Positions 1-11,100 of a stretch of DNA of 37,165 nucleotides are shown piece by piece. Numbering within the stretch: position 1 is the first letter of the stretch; every line of letters starts with the position of its first letter. This DNA is from an uncultured Akkermansia sp. (GTDB lineage: Bacteria; Verrucomicrobiota; Verrucomicrobiia; Verrucomicrobiales; Akkermansiaceae). Location: assembly GCA_947628035.1 (NCBI GenBank), contig CANQYL010000010.1, positions 1 to 37,165 of the forward strand. Reading direction: 5' to 3'. The notes under the pieces are model-generated. The model saw only the letters and a list, made by a program, of their open reading frames with translations, had not been told where the DNA came from and ran no database searches. The position numbers and the translations under genes are program-made.

Positions 1-73
1 AGAAATCCCCCCGCCAAACCCCGTTACTATGCGCATGACGTCGTCATATTGACCACGTTATGGGATGCTAATG
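1..73. repeat. terminal inverted repeat, left copy
   Basis: This 73-bp stretch is repeated exactly, in reverse complement, at 37089-37161. It includes a near-palindrome ATGACGTCGTCAT (two 6-bp arms around one base) at about 36-48. On its inner side lies a copy of the dispersed hairpin repeat. The window contains ordinary chromosomal genes, so I read this as a multicopy sequence at which assembly stopped, rather than as a replicon end. It contains no open frame of note. Confidence 0.9.
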
Positions 74-159
74 ATTTTGCAGAGCCGGCAATACGGCTTG
101 GCATAATTCCGGAAGCTATCTAGCCAACAACCATCCGTGATTTTTCCCATCACCAATGC

Positions 160-247
160 TTGCCTCAAGCTCGCCCCACGAGCTTTCGTCCCTGCGGGGT
201 AGCCCTGTGGGCTGGCTAATCGACCTTACAGCCGTCGGTCGCTTTGC
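160..247 (-). repeat. five-hairpin module, copy 1
   Basis: Read on the minus strand it holds: stem CGACC/GGTCG around loop GACGGCTGTAA (221-241); stem AGCCC/GGGCT (201-213); stem CCC/GGG (190-198); and stem AAGCTCG/CGAGCTT around loop TGGGG (167-185). The copies at 18087-18195 and 25799-25902 keep the loops but use different paired stem sequences. The module lies exactly inside the loop of another hairpin of R1, as if a structured cassette had been inserted there. Confidence 0.75.
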
Positions 248-284
248 GCATTGCATTTCCCGCGCCGCCGGCGCGCTATAATTC

Positions 285-323
285 AAATCGCAAATCGTCC
301 ATCGTCCATCGTCCATCGTAAAT
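285..323 (-). repeat. heptamer tandem array
   Basis: About five consecutive 7-bp units of the pattern (A/C)(A/C)ATCG(T/C), mostly CCATCGT and AAATCGT on the plus strand. The same heptamers recur at 19201-19277 and 25997-26030, and as TTTACGA units after most GGCAA-type hairpins. Confidence 0.8.
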
Positions 324-331
324 AGGCGCCG

Positions 332-946
332 TTAGGCGCCTTGCGTTTGCTCCTTGTGTTGAGCGGCGAATTGACCGTAGGAAGTGTTGGGGTAGCGGCG
401 GATGATGTCCTCGCGGATCTGTTCAGCTCGTTGTTTAGCGTCGTCGGTTTTGCGCAGGAGGCTCACGGCGCGCCAGAGCAGCATGGCGGCATCCTGGTCG
501 TTTTTGACGCAGCCCGCTCCGCGAATCAATTTTTCGACAGCTTTGTGGGGGTCATTTTTGACGGATTCGAGGATGGAGGCGAGTTCCAGCCACGCACGTG
601 CCCGAGAGGGATCCTGCTCGACGAGGTCGGAGAGTTCCGGGATGAGATCCTTGCGGTTATCGGCGCGGATGATGGAGGCGAGGGAAGCGATGGGGTCGTC
701 CTCCGGGACGTAGGAACCGGCGTAGAAGCGCATACTCATGCTGCGAGCCCAGGAAGGAAGGAGCCAAAACTTGAAGATGAGAGCCTCCACCAGCACCATG
801 ACGCCCAGTCCGATGCCAACCCTCTCCAGCGCCTCAAGCTGGTCGTGCTTCCCGTCGAATAACGGCTGCACGAACAAGATCACCCATGCGCTGAAGAGGT
901 ACAGCGGGGTGAAGCCGGCCAAAATCTGCAGCAGGAAGCGTCTCAT
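332..946 (-). CDS. membrane-anchored TPR-like protein
   Basis: A 204-residue protein of unknown precise role. Two hydrophobic segments (about residues 6-27 and 44-66) anchor the N-terminus in the inner membrane. The rest (about 80-200) is helical and resembles tetratricopeptide repeats (phrases such as DPSRARAWLELASILE and DAAMLLWRAVSLLRK), which usually mediate protein contacts. The start ATG overlaps the stop of the upstream LolA-like gene (ATGA at 943-946), so the two are probably translationally coupled and may act together at the envelope. The last codons (QGA, stop) are part of repeat hairpin GGCGCC/GGCGCC, so the natural C-terminus seems to be set by the repeat. The TPR assignment is by pattern only. 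No specific family is recognised. Confidence 0.8.
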   Translation of the reverse strand: MRRFLLQILAGFTPLYLFSAWVILFVQPLFDGKHDQLEALERVGIGLGVMVLVEALIFKFWLLPSWARSMSMRFYAGSYVPEDDPIASLASIIRADNRKDLIPELSDLVEQDPSRARAWLELASILESVKNDPHKAVEKLIRGAGCVKNDQDAAMLLWRAVSLLRKTDDAKQRAEQIREDIIRRYPNTSYGQFAAQHKEQTQGA

Positions 947-1668
947 TTCTTGCGATTCGGGATGTCATCCATCTCGAGGTAGTCAAGCGCGATGGTGCGT
1001 TGGTCATTCTTCGGGTCGCGCACTTCCATCTTCATTTGCTTGAAGAACCAGGCGCCGTCGGAGAGTCTCTGGATGGAGGTGATGGTGAAGCGCTTTTTGA
1101 GTTTTCCGTCGCGTCCGAAGCCATCCACTTGCCAGACGGTGCCGTTCTCCTTATCGATCCAGAGTCGGACGGTGGCGAATTGTCCGATGCCGGGGGATGG
1201 ATTGGAAGACTGGACGATGAAGCAATCGCGTCCCTTGATGCGGGAGTTTGCCGAGTCCGGCAGGATGACCCCGCCCTTCCAGTAGAGGAAGCGCAGCGAG
1301 AGATCCTCGTAAGTGACGTCTGTGCCGGCTATCGTCCGGGTGTACGTGGCGGGCGCCATCACCACGGCCTTGCCTCCCTCAACAAACATGAGTTCCGCTT
1401 TCCTGTCGCCGATGTGCACGTCGAAGCGTTTCCACGCGTCCCCCTGCTTGTACTGAAAAGCGATCGTTTCTCCCCGCGAGCTCAGACTGAACGGCACCTT
1501 CAGACTCTTCTTGCGTATGCTCCCCATCACGTCTCTGCTACCCTGACTCACCATCATCTGCCGCATTTCCCGGAGCAGGTCGTCCGCCGGTCGCACCCCC
1601 TCCTGCGCCCCCGCATACCCTTGCACAGCGAACGCCAGAACAATGACTCCCTTGATCCAATTCTTCAT
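943..1668 (-). CDS. LolA-like outer-membrane lipoprotein-sorting family protein
   Basis: A 241-residue exported protein: signal peptide at about 1-22 (KNWIKGVIVLAFAVQGYAGA), then one beta-rich domain. The phrase GTDVTYEDLSLRFLYW and the C-terminal ISTIQ/WFFKQM-type strands resemble the TP0789/LolA-like lipoprotein-sorting domain (fold of LolA/LolB/RseB), which binds hydrophobic ligands in the periplasm. Transport of lipoproteins or lipids to the outer membrane is inferred from the fold. No lipobox cysteine is seen at the cleavage site. It is the first gene of a two-gene unit with the TPR membrane protein. A promoter lies only 6 nt upstream of the ATG, so the mRNA should be nearly leaderless. 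No Shine-Dalgarno sequence is present. Confidence 0.8.
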   Translation of the reverse strand: MKNWIKGVIVLAFAVQGYAGAQEGVRPADDLLREMRQMMVSQGSRDVMGSIRKKSLKVPFSLSSRGETIAFQYKQGDAWKRFDVHIGDRKAELMFVEGGKAVVMAPATYTRTIAGTDVTYEDLSLRFLYWKGGVILPDSANSRIKGRDCFIVQSSNPSPGIGQFATVRLWIDKENGTVWQVDGFGRDGKLKKRFTITSIQRLSDGAWFFKQMKMEVRDPKNDQRTIALDYLEMDDIPNRKK

Positions 1669-1674
1669 GCTCCC

Positions 1675-1704
1675 ATCCTACCACACGACAACAACACATG
1701 GCAA
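1675..1704 (-). promoter_or_regulatory. promoter of LolA-like gene
   Basis: On the minus strand, -35 TTGCCA (1699-1704), an 18-bp spacer and -10 TAGGAT (1675-1680). Only 6 nt separate the -10 box from the ATG at 1668. The -35 box overlaps the arm of repeat hairpin 1700-1720, so the repeat appears to supply part of the promoter. Confidence 0.55.
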
Positions 1705-2038
1705 GCGCAATGCGCTTGCCTATTTACGATTTACGATTTCAGGGAATTAGCGCGCTCCGCGCGGGATAGGCAATGCGGCACCATCCCATGCTCCCTCCTT
1801 CCACCTTCGCTTTCGCTTCGCATCTCCGCGCGTAGGGCGCTAATTTTCAACATCGTACATGTTTTGTTTTATTTTGCGCATCTCTTTTCGAAAGCGATTA
1901 TCAGACGATCTGCCTCCTGTCCTTTCATGAGCAGAGTCGATGTCCGGACAGTTGTTGCAATAACAGCGAGTTGTGTATTTCATTTTTGGAGGTTTAGTTT
2001 CGTGGATGAACTTTTTTCGAGACCTTGTACTTTTTTGC

Positions 2039-2068
2039 TTGCACACCCCATTTAGGAGGAGGTATACT
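2039..2068 (+). promoter_or_regulatory. promoter of giant autotransporter gene
   Basis: -35 TTGCAC (2039-2044), 18-bp spacer, -10 TATACT (2063-2068). The spacer contains AGGAGGAGG directly before the -10 box. Predicted transcription start is near 2075, giving a leader of about 80 nt. No Shine-Dalgarno sequence precedes the ATG at 2157, so the purine run belongs to the promoter and not to a ribosome site. Confidence 0.6.
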
Positions 2069-2156
2069 GCCAAGAGCATGGAGTTTCCTCTCCCCTTTCG
2101 GGGTTCGTCTCAGAGACTCTGTGTTCTCAATCGTTCATTATTAATCGTTTCCAGAA

Positions 2157-5100
2157 ATGAAACTCCATTTACCTTCGGGTCTCCGCAAGGCCTTGTTGGC
2201 TTGCCTTGCCGCAGTAGCTCTACCCATTTCGCTTCCCACCACAGTCGCCTCTGCCTCGGGTATCGCCGCTGTCCTCCTCTTTGCCGGTCAGGAAGCGAGA
2301 GCTGACTTCAGTGGTCCGCAGGGGGTGGATTATACTTCTCATCTCCTTTGGCAGGCCGATGAGGACACCATAGATACGATGTCGATTGGGGAAGAAAATA
2401 CGGAGGTAACGCTTACAGGTGACGCTCCCCCGTGGGTAGCAGAGAATAATCCGCGAAGCACTTTGAAATACGATAGTCAGGGAACTCCCGGTCCCCATTT
2501 GAAGCTCAACGGAACGGATGGAACTGTTACAGAGTACAGATATGCATTGCTGGATGACTTTAAGACGATCTGGTTTGCCGGAGTGGGACGGCATTTTGTC
2601 AACGGGACGACAGATTTTTCGCGATCCATTGAAGCAATTTACGTCAATGGAGCTCAGCTCGTGTTTGATGGCGCCTCCCTTACGGATCTGACGACGAATT
2701 TCTTTATCGGCAGCAGCACGAGCGGTGCAAACGGTGCGATCGGGGCAATTTATGTCGCTACTGGGGCGAACATCGTTACGACCGGGACGCTGAATGTGGA
2801 GGAGGACGCCGTCATTAGCTTTGCTAGCGGCTCTTTAAGCTTTGCCTCCGTAACCAGTGAGGGCAAGTTGACTTTGGCAACAACTACCGGAGGCTCGGGG
2901 ACATTTACCCTAGGCGGCGGCACGCTACAGACTTTGGATTTGGCGGCAGGCGTCACGCTCAGTCTGGGAGGCGACCTGACGCTGGAGGGGGACAGCACGA
3001 TCAGCGGAACCCTTACCGGCGAAGGGAACATCATTCTTGACAAAGAGGGTGAAATCACCATTAGCTCTGCCGGGAACAATTTGGCGGAGCTGGTGACCAA
3101 ACTGGCTCCCGCCGAGAGCGTGACATCGATCACGCTCAATTCGAGCGGTGAGGGTGACGTGACGATAGAGTCCTCATTGGATCTCACAAACATCAAGCTC
3201 CGCAAAGAGAGCGGCACGCTCACCCTGACCCAGGGCGGTACGTTTGGGCAGGAGAGCGAGTTGGATCAACTGGATGTGACCGGGGGAAGTTTGACGTTGG
3301 ACGCAGTTTTGTACTTGAAAAAGGGAGGGAGCATCAGCAGCTACGACTTCGGCGAGAGGGGGGGGATCCTGTTGGGGGACGGAGCGGAACTGACCTTGGG
3401 AGGGAATGGGGACGTTTCCGAAAGGATTCAGTTGCAGAGAGGAGCATCGAGAGCGCGGCTCGTCCTGACCGGGGAGCAGAACGCCGGAGCGGACTTCGGC
3501 GCGGGAATTAATGTCCGTTTTGATCGAGGAACAGCTGGGGAGACAGCCGACACCACGGGCATCAATTTCAAGGATGCGGTGACCGTGCAGGGCGACGTTG
3601 AGATCACGGACGGGACCTACGTCAAATTCTCCGGAACCGGCGGGGCGGCGATCAAAGGCGAGCTGTCCGGCGAGGGATCTCTCGTTTTTGATGAGGCAGG
3701 GCAGACGCTGACGCTCGGCAAGGGCGGCAGCATCGGGGAGTTGCAGATCAATCAGGGCTTGGCAGAGATAGAGAGAGCCCTATCCGGCGGCTCGCTTGTC
3801 TTCGGGGCGGGTGTGACTCTCACGTTCGATGAGGGCGGCAGCTTTGATGAGATGAGAATGACGGGGAAAGGAAATTCTTCTATCTCGTTGGGCGGCGATC
3901 TGGAGGTAGGTTCGTTGGGCGATGCCCCGGAAGGCGCGACATACTCGATCGAGAAGGCTGAAGGAAAAACCGACCCCGTGCATTTCGTCTTGAGAGTGCA
4001 GGACGATACGCAACTCGGGTATCTCGTGAGCGTGGAGCAGATGCTGGAGGAGTTTACAAATGCTGCGCACAAAGGGCTGACCGTAGAAGACGTCGGCATC
4101 GGTTTTGCCACGAGCAAGGTTATGGAACTGAAAGACGGCGGGAAGATAAACCGCGACTTCAAGTTCAGAGGGCAGGGGGGGACGGGCACGCTGAAGTTCA
4201 GTAATAGTAGTGCCGGCGACGGGGTGACGTTTGGAAAACACCTCACGCTGGAGGACGCGCATATTGAGATGGCGGGAGGAACGCTGACCCTCACCAGCGG
4301 CTTGACCCTCACCGGGCACAATACGTTGGAGTTCACGACCGCAACGAATGGCGGCGCTTCCGTGACTTTTGGCGGCACGAGCGGCAACTTCGCCTTGAGA
4401 GGGGACGGGGAACTGGAGATCGTCGTTTCCCTCTCTGCGCTGGTCGGGAAGAACTCCGGCGAAATTTGGCTCGCCGACTTCACCAACTGGAAAAACTGGC
4501 AGGATGATTGGGCGCGACAGGTTCACGTCACCTTCGCGGAAGGAATGCCGTACGCCGGCGCTGCCCTGGATGAGAGCGGTCATCTCGTCTGGACGGTGAG
4601 TGCTGACGACTTCACGGGAATCACGTATGGCACGGTGGAGACGAACAAGGAAGGAACCTCCATAGAAGGCAACACGGTCATTGGGGTGACGGAAGACGAT
4701 ATCGCAAAGTTGATCCCCGAGGAAGGCGCAGGCGCCAATCTGAAATTGGTGGCGGGCAAGGACGGTATAGGGGAAGGGGGCTCCGACAAGCCGGATCTTT
4801 CCGGGCTCGCTTCGGTGTATTTCTCGGGGACGAACGGGTACTTCGTCGAGAACGTTTGGTTCGCAACTGGCGGACCGGGGACGATTTACGTCCGGGACAC
4901 GCAGTTGTACTTCTCCTGCGATAAGGGAAACACCGCCGACCTCACCAACCTGACGAGCAACTTCGTCATCGGTGAGAGCCAGCATGGCGCTGCAGATGTC
5001 GGAGCGGCAGCTCTCGCCTTGTCCAAGACAGTGGAGACCAGCGGCTCGCTCACGCTGAAGGAGGACGCGACGATAGCCTTCCTCCTCAATGACGCGAAGG

Positions 5101-8100
5101 ACGCATGGATGAGTTTCGGCGGAGAGGTGAACGGATCCGGGAAGACCCTCACTCTGAGTGAAAAGGGAACGGGGAACGCGCATACTGCCGGTCTGGAACT
5201 GAACGGCGGCGGCACACTGGGGAAACTGGTGAGCGAAGGAAAGAATGTCCGGGTCAAGTTGGGGACGAGCGGCACGCTCACCCTCGAACAGGGCGGCACG
5301 ATCGCGGGGACGCTGGAAGGCGACGGAAAGGCAGGATTAAACGTCGCCGGGGGTACGCTGGATGTCGGGACGCTGTCCGGTAGCCTGAGCTCGCTTCAAC
5401 TGGGTGCGAATTCGGAACTGCGCATCGGGAACGGAGACATCACGCTCTCCTCTTCTTTCACTTGGGAATCCGGCGCAAAACTTACACTCGAGGGACGGAG
5501 CAAGCTGACACTTAATGAAAAACCCGCCGGAAGTGGGAAACTCACGATTGTCCTGACGCAAGAGGAAGTGGACAAAGGCAGATATCAGCTCTTTGGTACT
5601 GGATGGGAGGAGCTTTTGGGACAGTGGAGTGATTACTTTGATATCGTCATCGACGGAGGAGAGTACCTTCGCGTGGGGTATTGTACAATCGATCCGGACG
5701 GTGTGATCAAGGTCAAGGAGAACAGTGATTACCGTGATGTCCCTCCCCGGATAGGTCCGCCAACCGAGAGCGGGGAGAAGCTGAGGTATGAAGTGGGAGC
5801 ACAAATCACTGACGCAGGAACATATTCAAACTTAGATCCGTCCGACATCAGGTATGACGTGAACTTGAACCAAGGAGGAATTCTCACCATTACCTTCAAT
5901 GAGACTTCCAAACGCTCAAATTTGTGGGTCAATGTGTCGGGAGGCGCTAATTTCAGGCTGAACATAGCCGGACTCCGTTCGAAGACCTTGCTGATCAGGG
6001 GAACAGAGGGAGCGAGTACGGAGGTCACTCTCCAAGAACTGAATTTGGGAGGAACTACAACGTCTCAGATGTCGAAATTGGAAGATCTGTACGTGGAGGG
6101 GGGGCGGATGACCTTCAGGATCGGTCAGACTTTCCAAGATGAGGGGATCTTCACGAATTTGCACCTCAACACCACTGGCATTGATACTGATACAACCGAC
6201 GATCCCCAAAACCCCATTCTTGCGTGGGAGAGTCCGCTGGATGAGTATTATAGCGCCATCTACGTTGGTGATATGTGGACTTATGTCGATGTAGATGACC
6301 ATGCATCTGCCCACATCTATCCCTCTTTCTCCACGAACGGTAAGCTCTATGTTGGGGATTGCGATCTGACAGGTAAGGAGGATGAGAACACACTCGGTGA
6401 GGAGGAGAGGAAGATGCTGGAGGCAAATCGGAGCGGGGCGCGGGTGAGATTGGGAGGGAGAGGCGTCCTGACAGTAGATTCGGTGTGGGGAACGAATATG
6501 CAGCTTTTGGGGACGGGCGGTACGCTCACGCTCAAGAGGGGGGGGCGGCTGTACGGCGAGTTGCAGGTTAATGGGGTCAATTTGGGCACCTTGGTTGTCG
6601 AGTCTGGTGAGCTGCATGTCAGGAAGGGATCGAGACCAAAGGGGGATACAAGTTCCATGTTGTCAAAGCTGTCACTGGGATTAAAGTCTGAGAGTGGGGA
6701 GGGCGATAACATTGTCACTTCCACTACGCCCGCTTCTTTCAGAATGGACAGTGGGATGTTGTGCGTGAACGAGATCGAAATAGTCGACAGCGGCAGCAGG
6801 ATGGAATTCACCCTGAACGATGAGACGAAGGACGAAGCTATCCTCTCCCTGGGGTCGGGCGGATTTACGGGAGAGAACCCGTCGACAGGGGAAAAGAATA
6901 CGCCGAGGATCGTTTTAGGGGGGGACGGAGGTGCGGACCACTACCAGCTCTTCAGTAAATCCACGGAGGACAACGAATGGTGGGGGGATTGGTACGTTGA
7001 GTACGTGCGTCAGCAAGGTAATATCATCTTCTCTGCACCGGAGGCGGGAGGCAAGCAGGTCAGGCTGAGTTACGACGGCAGGATCCACTTCGTCGACGAC
7101 CTGAACGAACTGACGTTGGTGTGGGAAGGAGCCGGTGATGAGTCGAAGATTTTGGAATGGAAGACGGCCGGCTCTGCCGAGTGGACGCAGTTCGGAGGGG
7201 AGAAGGTCGCGTGGAGCGAACTGGAAGGGTACGTGCAGGACAAGTGGCTGAGAGGGGCGCGGGATGCGTGGTTGAGAGGGAACGCCGGGGTGTCGTACGA
7301 TGTCTTGCTGCAGGAAGATGTGATCACGGGCGATCTCATTGTCGATGGCGCCACCTACACCCTCAAGAAAGGTGAAGGAAGCAAACTCATCGTGAGCGGA
7401 GCCTTGATCACGCAAAATGGAGGCACTCTGGCCATCGGAGACGGCGTCACCGTAGCGCCGCGCCACTACGCGGGCGATGGAGCCGTGCAATTGTTGGACG
7501 GCGGCACATTGAACCTGGGCGTCGGCACATTCTCTGACGTCAACGGCGAGGCGCTGGAGGTGAAGGGCTACACAGCTTCTTCTCCGACCCTCTCGCTCAT
7601 CGTCGGGGAGAGGACAGCGGGCACCGAGACGTCCACCCCGAATGGGGGCGGCGTGATTGTGGTTGACAACAACAAGACCCTGAACATTCAACAGGTGTCG
7701 GGCACGGGCGACCTGATCATCAACAGCAACGCGGATGACGCCACCGTCAACCTCCATTTCATGGACGGCACGGTGGGCAGCCTGAACCAGAGCGATATGC
7801 CCACGAAGAACGACCTGCGCGTCAACCTCGCCGTGTCGGGCTCTCTCGAATTCCTGAGAGACTCGGCCGTCAAGGGTGTCGCCACCTTCAACGACAGGTC
7901 GAAGGTCACGATGGGGGGCGACCTGAGCGTCGGGCTGTTGAGCGGAGGTTCGTCAACCGAGGGGTTGGAGACAGGTGTTGAGATCACGGCTGCGAACAAT
8001 ACGAGGGAGCATACTCTGCATCTGACAGGAGGTGCGTCATCCGGAGATTACTGGGGGACATTTGTGCTGGGGTCTGAGCAAAAGAGGGTCAATATGGATG

Positions 8101-11100
8101 TGAAACTCTTCGGGTCGGAATACCGGCAAGGTTTTGGCAACCATGATGTCACCATCTGGGGCGACCTGACGCTGAAGAACGGCATCCTCCAATTTTCTTC
8201 CGACAATGTCGCCATTCACGGCACGGTGACGGCAGACGGCGCGGACATCGATGTCGGCTACCGAGCGACGTTGGACCTCATGGGAACAAAGTCGTTCACC
8301 ATCGACGGGGATAAAGATGGATATGCCGGCTACGTTCAGACTCTTCGGTTCGACAACGACGCGGCGGCCGATAATGCGGGGAGTGTTCTGGCGCTGGGAG
8401 GCGACTTGGAAGTGAAAAGCATTGAGTACGGTGGAGAAGACAGCTCTCGGGTTCGCCATCGCATTGAGCGGGCTGAAAACGCGCAGGAGGAAACCGTGTA
8501 TGTACTGCTCACCAAGAAGCGAGCGGGATCAAAGGAGATAGAAACCTTGCAGGACTTCCGCGATGACTACAGTAAGAACGATGGGGGAGGAACGGGTTAT
8601 ACCGGCGTGGATCTGCGTCAAGGGGTCGGCATCGGCTGGGCAGGCGAGGGCGAATTGCTGCTGAAGGGAGATGAGAATGGGGGGACATTCTCCACGCCGT
8701 TCAAGCTCAAGGGGGGAAGTCTCCGTTGGACGGAGGGGACACAGACGATGACGGACTTCACGGCAGCCCAGGATGCCCAAATGACGGTCACCAAGGGCAA
8801 ACTGACTCTGGAGCAATTCCACGGCGAGTTCGGCACCCTCACACTGGGGAATGGCGCTACTCTGGGTGTTAAGTACGGTACGCTCAAGGCTCAAAACTTG
8901 AGGGCTATGGAGGGCACAGGTGATGCGACACTAGAGGTCAACATCAGCGAGGATAAGGCACGACTGAGCTTCGGGAGCATTCAAGGATCGCTCCAGCTGC
9001 AACTGACCGGCTGGAACGAGCTCGGCGACCAGACAATAGGCTACCGGCTCTTTGACAATAAGGATGACCAATGGCGTACGCTTTGGGGAACTTTGGGCGA
9101 GAAATGGGCGGAAACTCTCACTTTCCTGGATGATGACGGCAAGGAGATCAACAGTATGGTGGAGCTGACGTCGGAGGGCGTGGTGCGGTTGCGGCTGGTG
9201 GACGGCGATCTCTACTGGGATGGGGCGGCTTCGGAGGAGCTCACTTGGAGCAAACCGTACGTCTGGAACAGCGGCGCAGAAGGGGAAGGTGGGGCTACGG
9301 CTTCTTTCGAGAACGGAAAACGAGTCCATCTGGAAGCGAATGGAGGTGATCCCGCGAAGGTCACGTTGGATGTCGATGCCATAGCCGGCAGCATGGATGT
9401 GCAGGGAGCGTATAGTCTCGAAGGAGGACACACCCTGACTGTCCAGAAGGAACTGACCGTGGGAGGCAAGGGCAGCAACTTGACGGTTAACGAGGGCAAC
9501 CGCCTCGTGGTGAAGGACTATGTGGACATTGAGGAGGGTGGCATCATCACGCTGGCGACCGACATGGTGATCGGCGGAAATATCGGCGGCGGAGGTAAGG
9601 TGAAGAAGGCGTATGGAGCTTCTGACGACGTCTATGTGCTGTGGAACAACGGCGGGAACGGCGAAATCACGTGGAAGGGGAGCTCGTGGGGCACCTATGT
9701 CGATGATGTGCTGGCTGAAGGAGTCGGCTACGGCAAGACGGGCAGGACGGAGCTCTCCATCTACGGAGAACGTGTTGGCGACGGATCCAGAAAGGCGGTC
9801 TCTCTCGGTCGGAATTTTAAGGCGGAACAGGGCAAGACGACTTTCAGGAGCGGGCTCACACTGAACGGTCACAAACTCGTGGTGGGTGAGGACGCGCGTA
9901 TCATCATCGAGGGTACGGACGGGTTGCAAGTAGGTCCTGCAGATGAGAAGGTTGATTTAGGCTATGCCGGTACGGTGGGAGGACACGGCACGATCGAGAT
10001 CACGGCCGGAGCCACCTTGTCGGGGATCACATCGGAGAAAGGCGCAGAATTGCACGTGACGGTCGCCGAGGGAGGCAACGTTGAATTGTCGGATTTGGAG
10101 CTTAATGGCGGTCTCGTGCTGGAGTCCGGAGCTCAGGTCACCTTCACGGGAGCAAACACCGTCAACGGTTTGGATGCTACGGGAATTAGCGAACGTAAAC
10201 GTGTCGTTGTCGCAGCCGGCAGCACGACGAAGTTGATCGGTGATGTCGATATTGCTCACGGTCTGGAGTTGAACGGCACGATCGAGGGCTCCTCAAACAT
10301 GACGGTGCACGGTGGCTTGACCGGCGAGGCGGGGAGCAGCTTGGCTGCCGAGAACCTGACGCTCACAGGCGGCGCGGACGAGACGAAATCCTATAAAGGC
10401 GGAGTGACTCTCAGCGGTAAATTGGATATACGCGGTGGAGCTTTTGTCTTTGAGGGAAGCGGTAATAACAAGCTTACAGTACAGCAAGTGAGCAGCTCTG
10501 ACGGGGGACTCCTGAAGTTGGTGTACGGCGATGGTTTGCTGCAGGAAGGATGCTTGCACGTCGGTGGTGTAGAAGAAGGAGGTTTGGAGCTGGAACTCAC
10601 CGGTCTCTCGGAGAAAAATATGGTTGTCGAGTCCGATGCTGAGGGGAACAAGATTTATACCTATCAGCTGTTTGACTCGAAGATCGATAATGACCTCATC
10701 CACTTCACTGGGTGGACAGATGATGAGAGCGCTGGTCTCAACCCGAAGAAGTTGGTACTGAGGGAGGATGGTAAAGTGACGCTCTACGCTCCGCAGATGG
10801 AAGGAGACTATCAAGCATGGCTCGGGGAGGGACAGGAGGTCTTCACATGGACAAGTTCCGGTCTCGCCTGGCAGTTGCCTGGCGATAACAGAATTCATCC
10901 CTATGATCCGAATAAAAAGGTGTACTTTGTCGGGACAACCAACAAAGAGGTCACTGTAGATGTCAGAACCTCCGATGGAGCGATCATGGCGCAAGGGGGA
11001 ATGAGTGTGCTCTTGGGGAAAGGAGGACTCGGAGGTAAGTATGTTTTTGATATGGTGAGCAATTTGATCGTTAATGGAGACGGTCTTCTCATCGGGGAGG

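Larger units (their letters stand above)
74..340 (-). repeat. dispersed hairpin repeat copy R1 (minus orientation), with inserted module
   Basis: This gene-free stretch is one copy of the mosaic repeat read on the minus strand. It starts with hairpin GGCGCC/GGCGCC (325-340), which contains the TAA stop of the TPR gene. It continues with heptamers (285-323), a GC hairpin (about 260-278), and the arms AATGC (155-159) and GCATT (248-252). It ends with the conserved linker GGTTGTTGGCTAGA. Between those arms sits an extra five-hairpin module (160-247), which shares its loops with copies at 18087-18195 and 25799-25902. I see no credible gene here. Confidence 0.8.
1669..2156. repeat. intergenic region with repeat copy R2
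   Basis: The divergent gap between the LolA-like gene and the giant autotransporter gene. It holds a perfect 10-bp-stem palindrome GGCAAGCGCA/TGCGCTTGCC (1700-1720), followed on the plus strand by TTTACGA heptamers, a CGCGC/GCGCG hairpin and GCAATGCG, which is a shortened repeat copy (to about 1775). A second fragment, reading GCGCTAATTTTCAACATCG, lies near 1828-1850. From 1850 to 2038 the sequence is more AT-rich and I recognise nothing in it. The promoter of the giant gene is at 2039-2068. Confidence 0.7.

Noticed and set aside
1000..2055. Plus-strand open frame of 351 codons
   Set aside because: It is antisense to the LolA-like gene and then runs through repeat sequence. The translation shows no domain and is His/Arg-rich.
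1840..2079. Minus-strand 79-codon frame with a CxCNNC pattern
   Set aside because: It overlaps the giant gene's promoter, ends in a repeat fragment and has no promoter or family resemblance. The cysteine pattern is probably chance.
2054..2080. AGGAGGAGG as a ribosome site for a small frame starting at ATG 2078
   Set aside because: The run lies between -35 and -10 boxes, upstream of the likely transcription start. The frame overlaps the adhesin gene and has no family features.
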